64,000 nt of DNA, taken from positions 80,710,096-80,774,095 of the forward strand of contig CM065802.1 of the NCBI GenBank assembly GCA_033398695.1. The letters run 5' to 3'. Shown here piece after piece: positions 32,805 through 45,451 of the stretch. Under the pieces are notes generated by a model. That model saw only the letters and a list, made by a program, of their open reading frames with translations, was not told the origin of the DNA and made no database searches. The position numbers were made by a program, and so were the translations under genes. The number at the start of each line of letters is the position of its first letter. The stretch's first letter is position 1. This stretch comes from Orobanche coerulescens. Taxonomy: Eukaryota > Streptophyta > Magnoliopsida > Lamiales > Orobanchaceae.

Positions 32805-33875
32805 CACTTCTTTCAGTTGATATTTCTTTTATTGATATACATAATTATAGTGACTAACTAATACAAACTAATTAATTAATGAAAATATATAATATTTTCG
32901 CGAGATTTTAGGTTTAAGTTTTTAATATATAGTGCACACTACTATATTAAATTCTCTTTGTTTGGAATTTATATTTTTTAATTAATGAAAATATAAAATA
33001 TTTCTGTAATATAATCAATTCTTATTTATTCATAATTCATATTCCTTAGTTCGTAGAAATTAATAAGGTAGGTAGGAGTTATTTGAAGTATAATTATAAT
33101 GTAATTAATGCAATGATGATTAGCGAGTAATTGATTATGTGTCAGCTGAAGCATGAAAGGGTGACACATAAGCACACGAAGCACCAGCAGAAGACATGTG
33201 GCAGCCGAAGTATGAGAAGCTGCCATTTAGGCTCAACGTATTCTGCATTAGTATATAGGGGAGATTTTGATAATTAAAGGATCAAATATTTTTTCAATAA
33301 AATAAACATTCTAATTGAAGGTTGATACTAAATTTTTTATTTAATTAATTAGAAACTTATCAAATATAAAATAAAATTACTATAATTTGACTTTTTAGTT
33401 CTTTATATGATTAATAATGTAATAATAATTAATTTTAAATATCATATATTCATAATTAAGAAACTTTAAAAAAACAACCATAATAATAAATATGCAATAT
33501 TCAGATAAATATATAATTATTTATTAAAAATATACAATAATATATTTTGTTCCATATATACGTCCAAATCAACTATAAATACATCATTATTTCAAATAAT
33601 TAAACTCCATAATTGGTACCGCAAAAATTTTATATTTATTGAGTATGCAATAACTATGAAGTTGAGTAAAATACAAATCTCCGAGAGAATTTCTGTTAGT
33701 GTAATAGATAATAATCCAGCAAACTTGGAGTGAACGTAATCTACACGCTAATAATAGATGTTGTCCGAGTTTTCTCTGGTAATCCACTATAACCCGGAGT
33801 CATCAATAGTTGTTCTCGTTTGTAGTGTTTTATGATAGATATATGGAATAAAAATATTAATATTTTCATCCAAGT
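32348..33875. other. AT-rich intergenic DNA
   Basis: No coding sequence recognised. An (AT)n run lies at about 32777-32800. At 33140-33225 are two imperfect hairpin-forming copies (TGTCAGCTGAAGCATGA and TGGCAGCCGAAGTATGA, each closed by its complement). The rest is A/T-rich without clear repeats. Confidence 0.5.
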
Positions 33876-33889
33876 TTGAGTATGTATAC

Positions 33890-34267
33890 TTTTTTTTAAA
33901 AAAAAAAAACGTCCAATGTGGACGGGGGATTGAGGCGGGACCCACCAACCTGTAGATAAGAAAAATCAAGAAATACACAGTATCAGCCCCGAATAATGAC
34001 CAAAAATGGGCCATAATTCGGGTCCAAACATCGGAGAAATCTACGGCCCGCTAAAGAAATACAAAGTGCACCACAAATCGTGGGCTAATGTGCGGACCCG
34101 TAGACCAAAATAACTCAACTCCGAATTATGACCAAAAATGGGCCATAATCCGGAACCTAAAATCTAAAGTACCTACGGCCCGCTAGATCAGTACAAGGTG
34201 CACCACTAAAACCATGGGCTAATGTGCGGACCAATAGGCAACCAAGCAATTGATAAAAAAATAAAAC
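33890..34267 (-). other. LINE 3' UTR and A tail
   Basis: The tail (TTTTTTTT on the plus strand) is at 33890-33897. The UTR contains two tandem copies of about 115-130 bp (near 33985-34110 and 34115-34235) sharing AATTATGACCAAAAATGGGC, CTACGGCCCGCTA, GTGCACCAC and GGGCTAATGTGCGGAC. No coding sequence. Confidence 0.8.
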
Positions 34268-37200
34268 CTATCTAAATCTAAATGACGGATAACCAAGCTG
34301 ATCCATCCGTATAAGGGAGAGGAGAAATGGAGAAGCAGTATCGTAAGTATAAGTCTGAATGCCGAGGGACGACATGCCGAGCTCAGAAAGATAGTCGGCC
34401 GGCCTATTGCCCTCCCGGAAAATATGAGTGACTCTGAACCGAATATCTCTGAGAATGTGTCGGATACGCATAAGAGTATGACGAACCTGCCAAGAGCCCC
34501 GATGGCCAGATGATAGCAGGGTCACCACAGCAGCAGCATCAACCTCAATCCAAATATGTCTCGATCTCTGGGAAGCTAGAATCAATCCAATCGCCAACGC
34601 CTGGACCTCTGCATCAAAACTCGAAGAGGCCTGAAAAAAGGAATGGAAAGCAAGAAGGAGCCCTCCGTGATGATCTCTAATCAGACCTCCCCCACCCGCA
34701 ATCTGTGTGTCTCTATCGAACGAACCATCCGTGTTCAGATTGATCCAAGGGGTCTCGGGTCGAAGCCAAACCACCGGGACGGGGCGACGAGTCTGAGCGG
34801 GGGAATATGTAGCTCGCTGGAAGCGATCAGGCGGCGAGCAACCCGCCCAGAACTCAGAGCAAATAAGCCCCGCAGCAGCCAATAAAGTAACATGGCACTC
34901 CACCTGCACAATAACATGAGAGAAAACAAAAGTAAACGCCCTATGCTTTGCACTATTCCTTTCTGTCCATATGAACCAAAGGGTCAGACAAGGAATAATG
35001 AAAGTCGCGTGCCTAAAGTGTGTGCCGTGTGCGAAAAAACTCAGGAGCTCAAAAATATTTTGAGTATGGGATACGGATAAATGTGTCCATGCGCCAAAAT
35101 GCTCCCACACGTCACGAGCCACATCACTCTCCAAGAAAAGGTGGGCAATGGTCTCGGTATGGTAGGTCTGGGTAAGGGTATGCGAGCAGCACAAACATTT
35201 AGAAGCCAATGAAACGCCCCTCCTCTGTAGGATGTCATCAGTCGGGATCCGTTGCATGAGAAGTTGCCAAATAAACATCGAAATGGTCGGTGTGAGTAAG
35301 GCTGTCCAGATGGCCCCGTAAATAAGATTAGCCTGACCCCTCACCCTGATGTGAGACCAAGCCGACGATAATGAGAACGCACCCGAAGAGGTAAGAGTCC
35401 AGCACATACTATCCGAATCCTCCTCGGCGATGGGAATCGCAGAGATCTCCTGGATGAACTGAGGGGTAAATCCTAGCTCCTCTCCAACAATAGTCTCCAA
35501 CCTACCCATGTCCCAAGACCCATCAACCCATAACTCATTAATCCTAAGATGGGGTCTACCAGAAACCTGTCAATAAGAAGAAATCGGCATATCCCCAATC
35601 CAAGTATCGTCCCAAAAGCTGACCTCCCCGCAGCCACGACCAAGAGTCCAGCGAATGAACTCCTGAGCCTCAATACCAACGCGGAGGAGACGGCGCCAAG
35701 GGTGGATGGCACAAGCTTTAAGAGCAGTATGCATAGGCGTATAACTGCGCCCATAGAGACGTGCCCGCGCGAAGGCGCCACCAGAGCTTATAACTAAAAT
35801 CTCTCACCATATCCAAAAGGCTCCGAATCCCAAGGCCTCCCTCAGAGACCGAATGACAAATCTGCTGCCAACGGACCCAGTGCGTCTTCCTCTTTGGACC
35901 AACAGCACCCCAGAAGTATCTCGCAATGATCTGCTCGAGTTCCTGGATAATGTATTGTGGGGGATCCTAAACCTGAAGCAGGTGAAGAGGAATCGTGCAG
36001 AGAGTGCTCTTAATAAGAGCCAAGCGTCCCCCAAAAGCAAGGTGGCGATGGGACCAACCAGAGATCCTATCCAACATCCGTTGCTTCACCCCAACAAAGA
36101 GCTCTCATCTCTTAAAGCCTTTGTAAAGGGGCACACCTAGATTGGTGATGGGGAGATCGCCCTGGTGAAAATCAGTAAGATCGTGAACTCTCTGATGCCA
36201 ACGAGGCGCATGCTTGGGAGCGAGAATAAAAGCACTCTTCTGGATACTAACCATCTGGCCCGAAGCCATAGAGTAGTGATCCAGGAGACGCATAAGATCA
36301 ACAAGACCATCATCCACAGCCCGTGTGAATATAATAATGTCATCGGCGTAGGATAAGTGCAAGACGGGGAAAGGCCGTCCAGCCGTCCTATACCTCATCA
36401 AAGGATGATCTCGAATGAATCGATCCAAGCAGCGCGATAAATAATCAGCGGCAAGCACGAAGAGCGACGGATAAATAGGGTCGCCCTGACGTAAACCACG
36501 GCTAGAGGTAAAATAGCCGGCCGGACTGCCGTTCACCAAAATGGAGAACATGCAACTCTCGATGCAATGACGGATGAACAAAATCCATCTAGCCGGGAAT
36601 CCCATCTTCACCAGGACCTCACGTAAAAAATGCCAGTGAACCCTATCATACGCCTTATCCATATCAAGCTTCAGCGGAAGGTTCGGGACACCATGAATGT
36701 CCGCGATGTGGAGGTCGTGAATAAGTTCTTGGGCCAAAAGGATATTATCAGTAATAACCCGCCCGTGAACAAATCCACTTTGGTTCGGAGAGATAATAAG
36801 AGGGAGGAGAGGAGCAAGCCGAGCGTTAAGGATTTTTGTGATAATCTTATTGGTCACATTACACAGACTAATAGGCCGGTAATCTGACCAACCGCTCGGA
36901 ACAGGCTTCTTTGGAATCAAGACGACCATAGTCGCCGTGAAAGCCGGAGGCATAGGATGACCCTCAAAAAACTCGAGCACAGCCCCCTCCACGTCGGAAG
37001 ATATAATCTTTCAACAATGCTGAAAAAACAAAGACGAGAACCCGTCGGGCCCAGAAGCGCTGTGAGGATCGATATCAAATACTGCAGCACGAATCTCCTG
37101 GGAAGAGGGTGGGACACACAAACTATCAGAATCAAAAGAAAAGGGGATAGAGGGAAAACAAGTGTCATCCGGGGGGACGAGAACATCACCATCGGATGTA

Positions 37201-38396
37201 AGCAGAGTCCTAAAGAAATTTACAGCGGGATGATCGGATGTCCGACTCTACAGCAATCGTCGTACCAACATCCTCAATGTTGTGAATATGCGACTGACAA
37301 CGCTTTTGCTTCGCAAAACCCTGAAAATACCGGGTGTTGCGCTCACCCTCAGTAACCCAATAAACAGCGGCCTTCTGTTCCAGAAATCTTCCTCCATAGA
37401 GAGATGAAGATGGTACTCAGCACGAAAACAGTGCATAGCGGTTCTATTCTCTGGAGAAGGATCCGAATCATATCGCCGCTCGGCCTCGTCAGCAGCTCTC
37501 AAGGCCTCATCCAACTTCATTTGAAGATAACCAAAAACAGACCAGTTCCACTGTTTCAGTCTACGTTTAACCCTAAGGAGTTTGGCCTGTAGGTTACACA
37601 TGCCAGATAATCCAGTCGGAGTAAGCCAGACCTCCCTAACAGTGTCCAGGAATGTGTGATGCCGGACCCACATACTCTGGAAACGGAATGACGACTTGTG
37701 ACGAGTTGCGGAAAAGCGACACTGGATAAGAAGAGGCGCATGGTCAGACCGAAGTCGAGGCAGGTGAGTGACGGTAGAGACCGCAAACATGTTCGACCAT
37801 GCTTCATTAAATAAAGCACGATCTAGCCTTTCCCTCAAACCACAGCGCTCCCAAGTGAAAATATCACCCTCGCAGTACGCATCAATCAACTCACAGTCAG
37901 CAATAGCCTGTGTGAAGTCCAGAATCTCTGGAGAACGATCAGTGGTACTACCCTCGCGCTCATGTGAATGCAAGAAGATGTTGAAGTCACCACTGACTAG
38001 CCACGGCAACCCCTCTACTTCTAAAGAAATCTCACGGAGAGTGTCCCAAAGGGCATAACGACCAACACGGTTAGTGCTGGCATAGACATAAGTGACATAA
38101 ATCAACTGAGGAAGAAGGGAAGAAGAAATAGAAAGATGAAGGACTTGATCGATATCCAACAAAACTTGGTGCTGAAAGTGAGGGGAAGAAAAGAACCAAA
38201 TTTTGTTAGACCGATTATAAAGTCCCGACGCAAAACCTAAAGAACGAATATAAAAATCAAAATTGGCATTGGAACCCATGGGTTCTAAAATGCCAATAAA
38301 AGAAAACCTATGAACACGGTTAAGATGTCGAATGCGCTTCTGTGCTCCGGTGTTAGCCAGACCACGAGCGTTCCATGTAAGAATGGGTATCGACAA
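34268..38396 (-). pseudogene. LINE ORF2: endonuclease, reverse transcriptase, RNase H
   Basis: AP-like endonuclease at 38396-37300: ILTWNARGLANTG, GILEPMGSN, WLVSGDFNIFLH, ERLDRALFNEAW and LRSDHAPLLIQC keep the N, E, D and SDH residues. RT at about 37190-36105: WSDYRPISLCNVTNKIITKI, LKLDMDKAYDRVHWHFL, GLRQGDPIYPSLFVLAAD, LSYADDIIIFTRA (YADD active site). A zinc-binding RT-associated region follows, then RNase H at 34900-34370 (INLNTDGSFDRDTQIAGGGG, IWIEVDAAAVVTLLSS, HIFREGNRPADYLSELG). It nicks target DNA and primes reverse transcription there. Breaks: frame change near 37300, TGA for tryptophan near 36994, stop at 36105, stop near 35510. No ATG begins the frame; it follows ORF1 in frame after a TAG. 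Confidence 0.92.
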
Positions 38397-38399
38397 AAA

Positions 38400-41152
38400 C
38401 TAAACAACCAACTCAGACGAAGACCTAGGAAGCTGACTGGAGCGGCCCCGTCTCTGAGGAGTATCCTGCCGGGCAGATGTTCCCCCTTTCAGGGGCGATG
38501 AAGATCGCCCCTTAGAGGAGGAATAGGGTCCGCGAGAAGCTGCTCTTCCTCGTGAGGAAATCGTGGAATCAGAAGTAGCTTTGCCCCTAGTCGTGACACC
38601 AGGGGCAGCAGTAGTAGACATCAAACGTCTCTTAACCGGGGGCTTTGGTGCCGACGGGAGAGGCACCATCGCCGAGGAAGAGAGACTGGATTCATAGATC
38701 TCAAATTGAGTGCGTTTAAGACTGCACTCAGTCTGAGAGAGAGAGAGAGAAGGAAAAGAAGAAGGGGGAGGAGGGGGAGACTCGTAAACCACCAAGGCCA
38801 AGGACTCGGGCTAAATGACGATCTGGTCGTCGATGTGGCCTTCACCGTCATGGTGGGGGGAGGTAGACTCAAAGAGTCTAGAAAAGTGAGGGACGGTAGA
38901 GGACTCTGTGTCATCCTCTAAAACATGATCGTCATGAATCTCGTGACCACTGCAGTCGCTACCCGACACACTATTTTTATTACCCACACTAATGATATCG
39001 TCAGTGCTAACTAAATCCTCCTCCTCTCTAGCAGAGGAGTCTAAAGATGCAAAGTAAGAGTGTTGGCCAGTAGCAGTTGTGCCCTTGGGAATCAATCCCG
39101 TCTCCTTGGGCCCTTTTTTGGCAACTACTTGCCAAACGACAGGCTCCTTGCCTTTAGGGGATGCCTGGGAAGTACTACCCTTAGTGGCTTTAGGAGGGGC
39201 TGGTTGCGTCTTTTGCTGATGAGAAGGGGCAGCCTGAGGTTTCTTACGCTGGGGCGGTGGAGTCCGTTCTTTGTTATGTAGTAACTGGACGGCTCGTGCC
39301 CCACGTGAGAACAGAGAGAGCAATATAGTGGCACTCTCTCATAAATAATGTGTTGCGTAATAACCTGATCACCAAACTCAACCTTGATCTCAGGCACTCT
39401 GGGTGCCAGAAGGTCAATCTCGACGCACACACGGGCGACTGATAGTCGTGAATGTGTGGCCGTCGGAGCATCAACTAAAATGGGATTGCCAACAGCCTTG
39501 ACAATCGTGTATAATGCACATGGATGAAATAAATGTAGAGGTAGACCTGGAAGTCTAATCCAGACCGGACAAATAGACGTCTCTATCCTAACCGAGAAAC
39601 TAGGTGACCACTTAAATACTCGTGCAGGACATCCATAAAAATTCCAGGTAGAACCTAACCAAATATGTCTAAAGTCCTCATCATTATCAAACCTAACTGC
39701 TACATGACAATAGTTCAACCAACTCCAACTAAATTTACCTCTCAGTTTCATGTCAATCAATCCCGAAGACACATCTCGAGGGGTGGGAATAGCATGTGAA
39801 AATTTAAGAATCAAAGTGTGTTCCCATGACGCGGCAAGAGTAATCATATCAGAAGAAGAAAAGGTAACACGCGTCTTCTCATTTACGGAGGAAAGAGTAC
39901 CAAAAGAACATACCTTCGCTCCGTCGAAATTGAAACTTTTAACTGTCGACCCAGTATTCTGGACTAAACCGGGCTGCTGTGCTGAGCCGGATGAATTATT
40001 TACCATCTGGGCGTATGATTTCGGTCGAACTTGGTCGGCGGGAGGATGTGTCGGATCCTGAGTGTTGTTAGTGGGTCGTCCGTTTGGTTCGGCTGGAACC
40101 GGAGCTGCCTGAATCGGTGCTGCTTGGAATTGGTTGGCTGGAGGGGTTGGTCTCGGCTCTGGGGGCTGAGTTGGATTTTGGGCCAGGTGGTGTTTGGTGG
40201 GGTTGGGCTGGGATGCAGGGGTTGGGGCCATAGTGGGTGGGCTGGGGTGATTAGTTAGGACGGGCTGGGTTGTGTTTGGTGAAGATGGGTTATTGTTTTG
40301 TTTGGGATTTGAGGGTTGTATTTGGGTTGTGCTATATGTTTTTTTAAAAATGGATAGAAAATAATTAAGTATAGAATTGGTCTTGGTAGATTGTTTGGGC
40401 TTGGGGTAAATAATGTTAGGTTGGGTGTTAAAACTAGGTAGGTAAGGTGGGTGGGCAGAAAGCTGGGCCGGGATTAATTGGGAAGGGTTAAAATCGAATG
40501 GGCCGACAATTATATTTGGGCTTATATTTGGTGCATGGGTTGGGCTGGCTTGCATATAGGAGGTGGGCCAAATAGTGGCTGGCCCAGTATGGTTAGGGAT
40601 AGTGGGCCGTACCTTAGTTGCTTGGGCTGCTGCGATGGACTCCTTTGTATGGCCCGGTAGATCTGAGCCGCTGGAGGGAAATGGCCCTAGGATCGACGGC
40701 TCCCTTTCAACAGACGAAACTTTTATAAGGTTTAGTTCTTCCGCCGTTAGGGTTACGTGCGGCGCGGAATTTCTAGCTAGGATTTTTGAAGAAGGCGACG
40801 GCGCGGGTGCTGGGACTTGGATGGTGATCGGAGCGACATCTCCATGAGAACTAGTATTAGGAAAACCTTTGCTACGGGGAGACGCGACGGAGCGAGCAGG
40901 CGAAACTCGGAGATGACGGGAAGATTTCTATGGCGACGGCGAATGCGAAGCATACGGCGAAATCAAAACAGATGAGGACGGCGACATCGTTTTATCTTTC
41001 ATATTTTCTTCCGACTTTCTTTTTTGTTCTTCCGACTTTCTTTTTTCTTTTTCCAGTGATGGACCCGGCCTGTGTTGCAAAATGTCGTGTTGGGCGTTAG
41101 TCACGGTAGGTGACTTGTCGGGCGTCTGCGACGCCCATTTTTTCTTTGTCAT
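38400..41152 (-). pseudogene. LINE ORF1: DUF4283/zinc-knuckle RNA-binding protein
   Basis: Starts at ATG 41152 (MTKKKWASQTPDKSP), a basic N-terminus, then a long Pro/Gln/Asn-rich stretch. A DUF4283 domain lies at about 39880-39450 (ILKFSHAIPTPRDVSSGLID, WLNYCHVAVRFDNDEDFRHI, CPVWIRLPGLPLHLFHPCAL), then a CCHC-like knuckle CSLCSHVGH, then a charged Pro/Ser-rich tail. Such proteins bind LINE RNA. A TAG interrupts at 40928-40930, a frameshift lies near 39300, and in-frame TAGs occur at 38811-38813 and 38400-38402, the last 6 bases before the ORF2 frame. Confidence 0.85.
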
Positions 41153-41311
41153 GGATGCGGCTTCTTAGTCGCCGGAGGCAGTGCCGGCGAACATAAAGTT
41201 GTATAGCTGGTGTGTTCGGCTTGTTGTCGTGATATCGGATCTGACAGAAAAAGTGAGCGGCGATGACGGAGACGGCCGAAAAGTGCAGGCGACCGAGAGG
41301 CAATTTACACC
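41153..41311 (-). other. LINE 5' UTR, part adjoining ORF1
   Basis: GC-rich leader directly upstream of ORF1; continues at 53379-53584 across RT-C. Bases 41307-41311 (ACACC) are one copy of the RT-C target duplication. Confidence 0.75.
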
Positions 41312-42276
41312 TGTTGTTACCCAAAATATTATCCGGAGATAATATTGCTGGAATGATCGAGTAACAAACAAATGCGAGAACACTTCCGTGAGAAAAAAGA
41401 TAACACAAGATTTGCCGGGGTTGTTAATCCCGGGCTTGAATGCTCTCGCGAGATGTTATTAATAAATATACTGTCGAGTACAAATATTAATGTTAGAATC
41501 TATTACAAGGAGTGTAAAGACTTCTAGTTATCTAGGCTTTAGAGCGCGTAGATTGCCGGAAGAACCAGATAAATATGTCTGTGAGTTCTTGCTTGGGATA
41601 TATGATGAATGTGTATGAATATCACTATGAATGTGTTAGTGGTTGCCAAAAGAGCCTTTGATTCTCTCTTTGGTGTGTATTTTGCACTTAATTCGTAGTA
41701 GAATTCGCGTCCCTTTGGCCACAGCAGTGAGTCCTCTATTTATAGGGGACAAGGTAGTTGGGATCCCTCAGGCCATCGCGGGCGATCGCCGTTTTCTATA
41801 TTAAAATAAGACGGCCGATCGTCCCGTCACGTGGGCCTGTTCCCTTGAGGTCCAAGGTTGCAGCTGGAGGCCAGCTGGGCGAACCAATGGGAAGCCAGCA
41901 CGCGTTGCGAAGTCATTTGTCAGGAGGACCCACTTCGTACCTTTCGGCGGCCTTGTCGGTAGGTGTGGTAGGTGACAGGCTGGGGTCAATGATCCTATCT
42001 GTCGGTATCCTTTGAAGATCCGCGGGTGGGCCACCGTCTAAGATTCGGTCTTCGACGACTTTGACGGATGCTGGATCCATACGTGGCATGAGATGATCGC
42101 CTCTGGTCCGCTCATGAAAGACGATCGTCAGATAACAAAAGACGATCGCTGGGTACCAAAAGACGATCGCCGCATTGTGCCGAACTCTAGGCGTTTGTCC
42201 TGAGTATGTCTTCCATGGTTGGCTTCTCTGGGAGGTCGCCGATCGCCTATCGTGGCGAATTAATCGCCGCACAACA
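41312..42276 (-). repeat. 3' LTR of RT-C
   Basis: Contains a TATA box (minus-strand TATAAATA) in the near-palindrome GTCCTCTATTTATAGGGGAC at 41731-41750. CGATCG occurs about six times, including palindromes GGCGATCGCC (41781-41790) and GACGATCGTC (42121-42130). No gene. Confidence 0.95.
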
Positions 42277-42300
42277 ATTGCCCCCCAGCTCGCCTCGATG
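42277..42300 (-). other. Polypurine tract of RT-C
   Basis: Plus strand ATTGCCCCCCAGCTCGCC, i.e. minus-strand GGGGGG run directly before the 3' LTR. Confidence 0.75.
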
Positions 42301-42611
42301 TTGAAAACACGGGGTGAGGTGGCACTGTTGGCGATCGCCAATGTTTAAACGATCAGCTGATCTGAATTCAAATATGGACGACCTTCTTTCGCGTCGGGAG
42401 CAGCGGGAAAAGAAGGCGGGCTTTCCAAAAGTGGCAGGGACACGCGTCGTGCGCATTGTTGGGAATCCGACGGTTTGTCGGACACAGCCGGTGGCATGCC
42501 CTCGAAAGGACGCGTATGCGGATTCGAGGCCGCATTTAATGCGTCCCCATGTGTGATTGCGATCCACGGCCCGAGGTTTCTCCTATTTGCTTTTAGTCCC
42601 TCGACTCCATC

Positions 42612-42619
42612 TATAAATA
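42612..42619 (+). promoter_or_regulatory. TATA box of the RT-C antisense ORF
   Basis: TATAAATA 144 bp upstream of the ATG at 42763, on the plus strand. Suggests that the antisense gene has its own promoter inside the element. Confidence 0.6.
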
Positions 42620-42762
42620 GGGCAGTTCTTCTTCTCCTTCACTTTTTTCGCGTCCTTCGTATCCATAGCCGAATTTCTGAGAAATTTCAAGCTTTTGTGC
42701 CGATCTCCTTCTTTTTTCTAGGTAAGAAAAAATTAACCTTCTCCCTCTCTTTACTTTCTAAT

Positions 42763-45451
42763 ATGTCGGGAGGATCAAAAGCCTTCGAGATCGGAAGTTC
42801 TTCCGCTGCCGCCGCGATGCCTGAACGGGAGGAGGTTCCCGTTAGAGTGGATATGGAGACGGCCGCTGAAGCTATTCGAGCGGGGATTGCACCCGCAGAA
42901 CTCGAAGAACTTTTCAACGAGGCCGAGGTGGCGAGGACGGCGGCGACGGCGGAGCAGGGGGGCTCGCCGGGGGATGAGGATGATTTGGTGCGGGAGGCCT
43001 GGGAACGAGAGAGTAGATCCGGCCCCGCCTACGTGGCTTTTGCTCAGATGATGGAAGCGATCGCTGAACCCTGTCCGGAATTCGATTTCGATGCCTACAC
43101 CGCCGCTCACCCTTACGAACATGTGAATCGGACGGTCTTTCAGGCCGCCGTCCCGTCTCCGTGGACTCTCGGAAAGATCCGGAGTACGGCGACCAAGAAA
43201 GACCTGAGCCGTTGGAGGGCCAAATATCACATCCCCTCTGACGTTTCCCTTCACGTGCCCTTGGAGAATGAGCGCGCCGACCAACCGCCCACGGATATGG
43301 TTGCCGTCAACGAGATGATTATGGAGGCGGGTCTGCTATTCCCGTTGCCATTCGCCGTCTCCTACTTGCTGATCGCCTGGAATTTGGCGCCTCTTCAACT
43401 GACGCCGAATGCTTGGCTGCAGATCATCTGCACGTTGACCCTGTTTGGCGGTCACCGGTTGTTCCGCCTCCTTACTGCGCTGGAGATGAATTATTTGTTT
43501 AAACTGGCCGCGCAGAAAGGGTCAATCGGCGGCCATCATATCCAGGGTCGACTCGGGAGAGTGGTCCTCGGCGTGCCGAATAAGACCAGGGGCGACCTGG
43601 CTAAATGGTGTTGGGTCGGCGGGGCGTGGCGATCGGCATCGAGCGACAGGCCGAATGAGGAGTTGGAGATCCCCACCAATTTCCGGGAGAGGAATCCGAG
43701 TAAGGATTTAAACTCTCCCCTTGATTGATCTTGTCTTGGACTGATCTAATTTTGTTTTCTTTTTGCAGGACCTCTCGTTCCAGCGATCAGCGACCTTCCG
43801 TTCGATTTCTTGATCGTTTGGGAGCGGATCTGTGCCTTGCCGAACTCCTTTATTGACGTTCGATCGCTTGGTACCGAAGCTCATCGGTTGGGGGCTCGAT
43901 TGTTCTGCTATCCCCGTCACTTGAAAGTTCGAGGTATGAGTTTAAGTGGTGCTTCCTTTCTTTGACGATCGTCTCCAAGAGGTCGTTTTGTTTTGTCTAA
44001 CTTGTTTGTGTCTTTTCTTTGACAGAGGCTTATTTTCCCCGAATTGCCGAACCACCGCCAGAGATAGCCATGTCGAACCCGGGAGTTCTTGGTCGCCTTC
44101 ACTTGGGCAAGGTGACCGTCGCGTTCTCGCGACGACGCCTCGCCCCGCTCCCGGTGACGAGGCCGCCGAGGCGCCGGGCCGCGAGCCGGTGGTCCAGGAG
44201 AGGAATGCCTCCAGCGCCGCAAGAGGCGGAGGTCGGAGGAGTCCCCTTCGATCTCTCGAGGCGGATGTATCAATTCTCGAGCCTCCTGGCCGCCGCGGCT
44301 CCTATCTCTCGCCATCCCGATGATGGAGCGATCAGCCCCAAGCCCACGGTCTCCGGCCCGGCCATCCGGGCACTCGGCGAAGAAGGTGGCGATCGCCGAT
44401 GCGGAAACATCCCGGGCAAGCCTTATTTCGACGCGATCCCGAGCTGGTCAATAGGTAAGAAAGGGTCAAAATTTTCGAGTTAGGCATTCGAGCATGGTAT
44501 GGGCTAACTCCTTGATTTCCTTGGTTTGCGCCTGTAGGTTCGTCTTGCCGATCCGGACGTTGCTCCCATGGTGCCGACTTTTTGTCGAGCAAGGCCCCGC
44601 AGCCGCTCAAGTCCCCGCTTATGTCCGCCGAGCTATCACCTCTCTCGCCAAAGGCTTGGACGACCGATCTTGATGCGATCACTCGTCGGGGTCAGAGACG
44701 CCATGGAGGCGATCGCTGCCTCGGCTCTCCGTGACGGCGACGATGGCCGGCCCAAGCCGCTAGGATTTTGAGGGCGACCCTCCACCGCTCATCTCCATCG
44801 CGACCTTGAGGCCGCCGAACAAAAATATCGAGGATGCCAACCGGATCCGGTTTATGGAGAAGGAGTATGAGGAGACGGCCAAAAGGGCTAAGGTGACGTG
44901 GATCGATTAGCGGAGAGCCGAGCCGCTCTAAGGAAGCCGTCGATCGGCCCCGCGATAAAGAGAAGGAAACCGCGAAGCTCGTGGCTTCGCAGCAGGAGGA
45001 GGCGGCCGGCTGAAGGTGATGGTGGATCGGCTCAGTGGTGAGCCGGAGGCAATAAGAAAGAGCCGGAGAAGGCCGGGGCGAATGCCGCCAAGGCGAGTCA
45101 AGTGAGATCGAGAAGACAGCGGCGGATTTGAAGGGGCAGCTGAAGGCGATCGAGGTCGATCCCTACCTTAACGTCGAGCACGTCGGCGAGTTCGCTTATT
45201 ACTTGGCCTATGCTGACGCTGTTAGAGCCGCTAAAAAGGCAGGGGTCGAGATCGGTCCCCTAATGGAGAGCTTCAAATCCTATGTCCTCGAACATCCTCT
45301 GCATCCAGAATTCTCCTTGCCGATCCTTGACTTTATCGACTTCGGGATCGACTTGAGTTGGTATACCGGCAAACTCGTTCATCCCGAGGCCGATGGGGGA
45401 GCCCAAGCCGATCCACAACCAGAGGGCGAAGACCAGCAGGCGGGGCCTTGA
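42763..45451 (+). pseudogene. Spliced antisense ORF (aORF) of RT-C, putative gypsy-type transposon protein
   Basis: ATG 42763 (MSGGSKAFEIGSS) opens exon 1, ending at 43699. Exons 43769-43933, 44026-44454 and 44538 onward follow, with introns of 69, 92 and 83 bp, GT/AG borders, and all three introns in phase 1. The open protein includes WTLGKIRSTATKKDLSRWRA, MEAGLLFPLPFAVSYLLIAW, APLQLTPNAWLQIICTLTLF and AKWCWVGGAW, features of the plant family Pfam calls Transposase_28 (putative gypsy type transposon). Exon 4 is shifted and interrupted before a last open piece (45128-45451, LNVEHVGEFAYYLAYADAVR). AATAAA at 45532 could end the transcript. Function unknown; in the Tat lineage this ORF is antisense to gag-pol. 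A longer frame reaches back to 42475, but the TATA box makes 42763 the likelier start. Confidence 0.8.

Noticed and set aside
36137..36343. Additional small ORFs on either strand within the LINE
   Set aside because: Shadow frames of ORF2; the RT motifs lie in the collinear minus-strand frame.
42475..42762. 96-residue N-terminal extension of the aORF
   Set aside because: It lies mostly upstream of, and across, the TATA box at 42612, so it is probably not transcribed as coding sequence.
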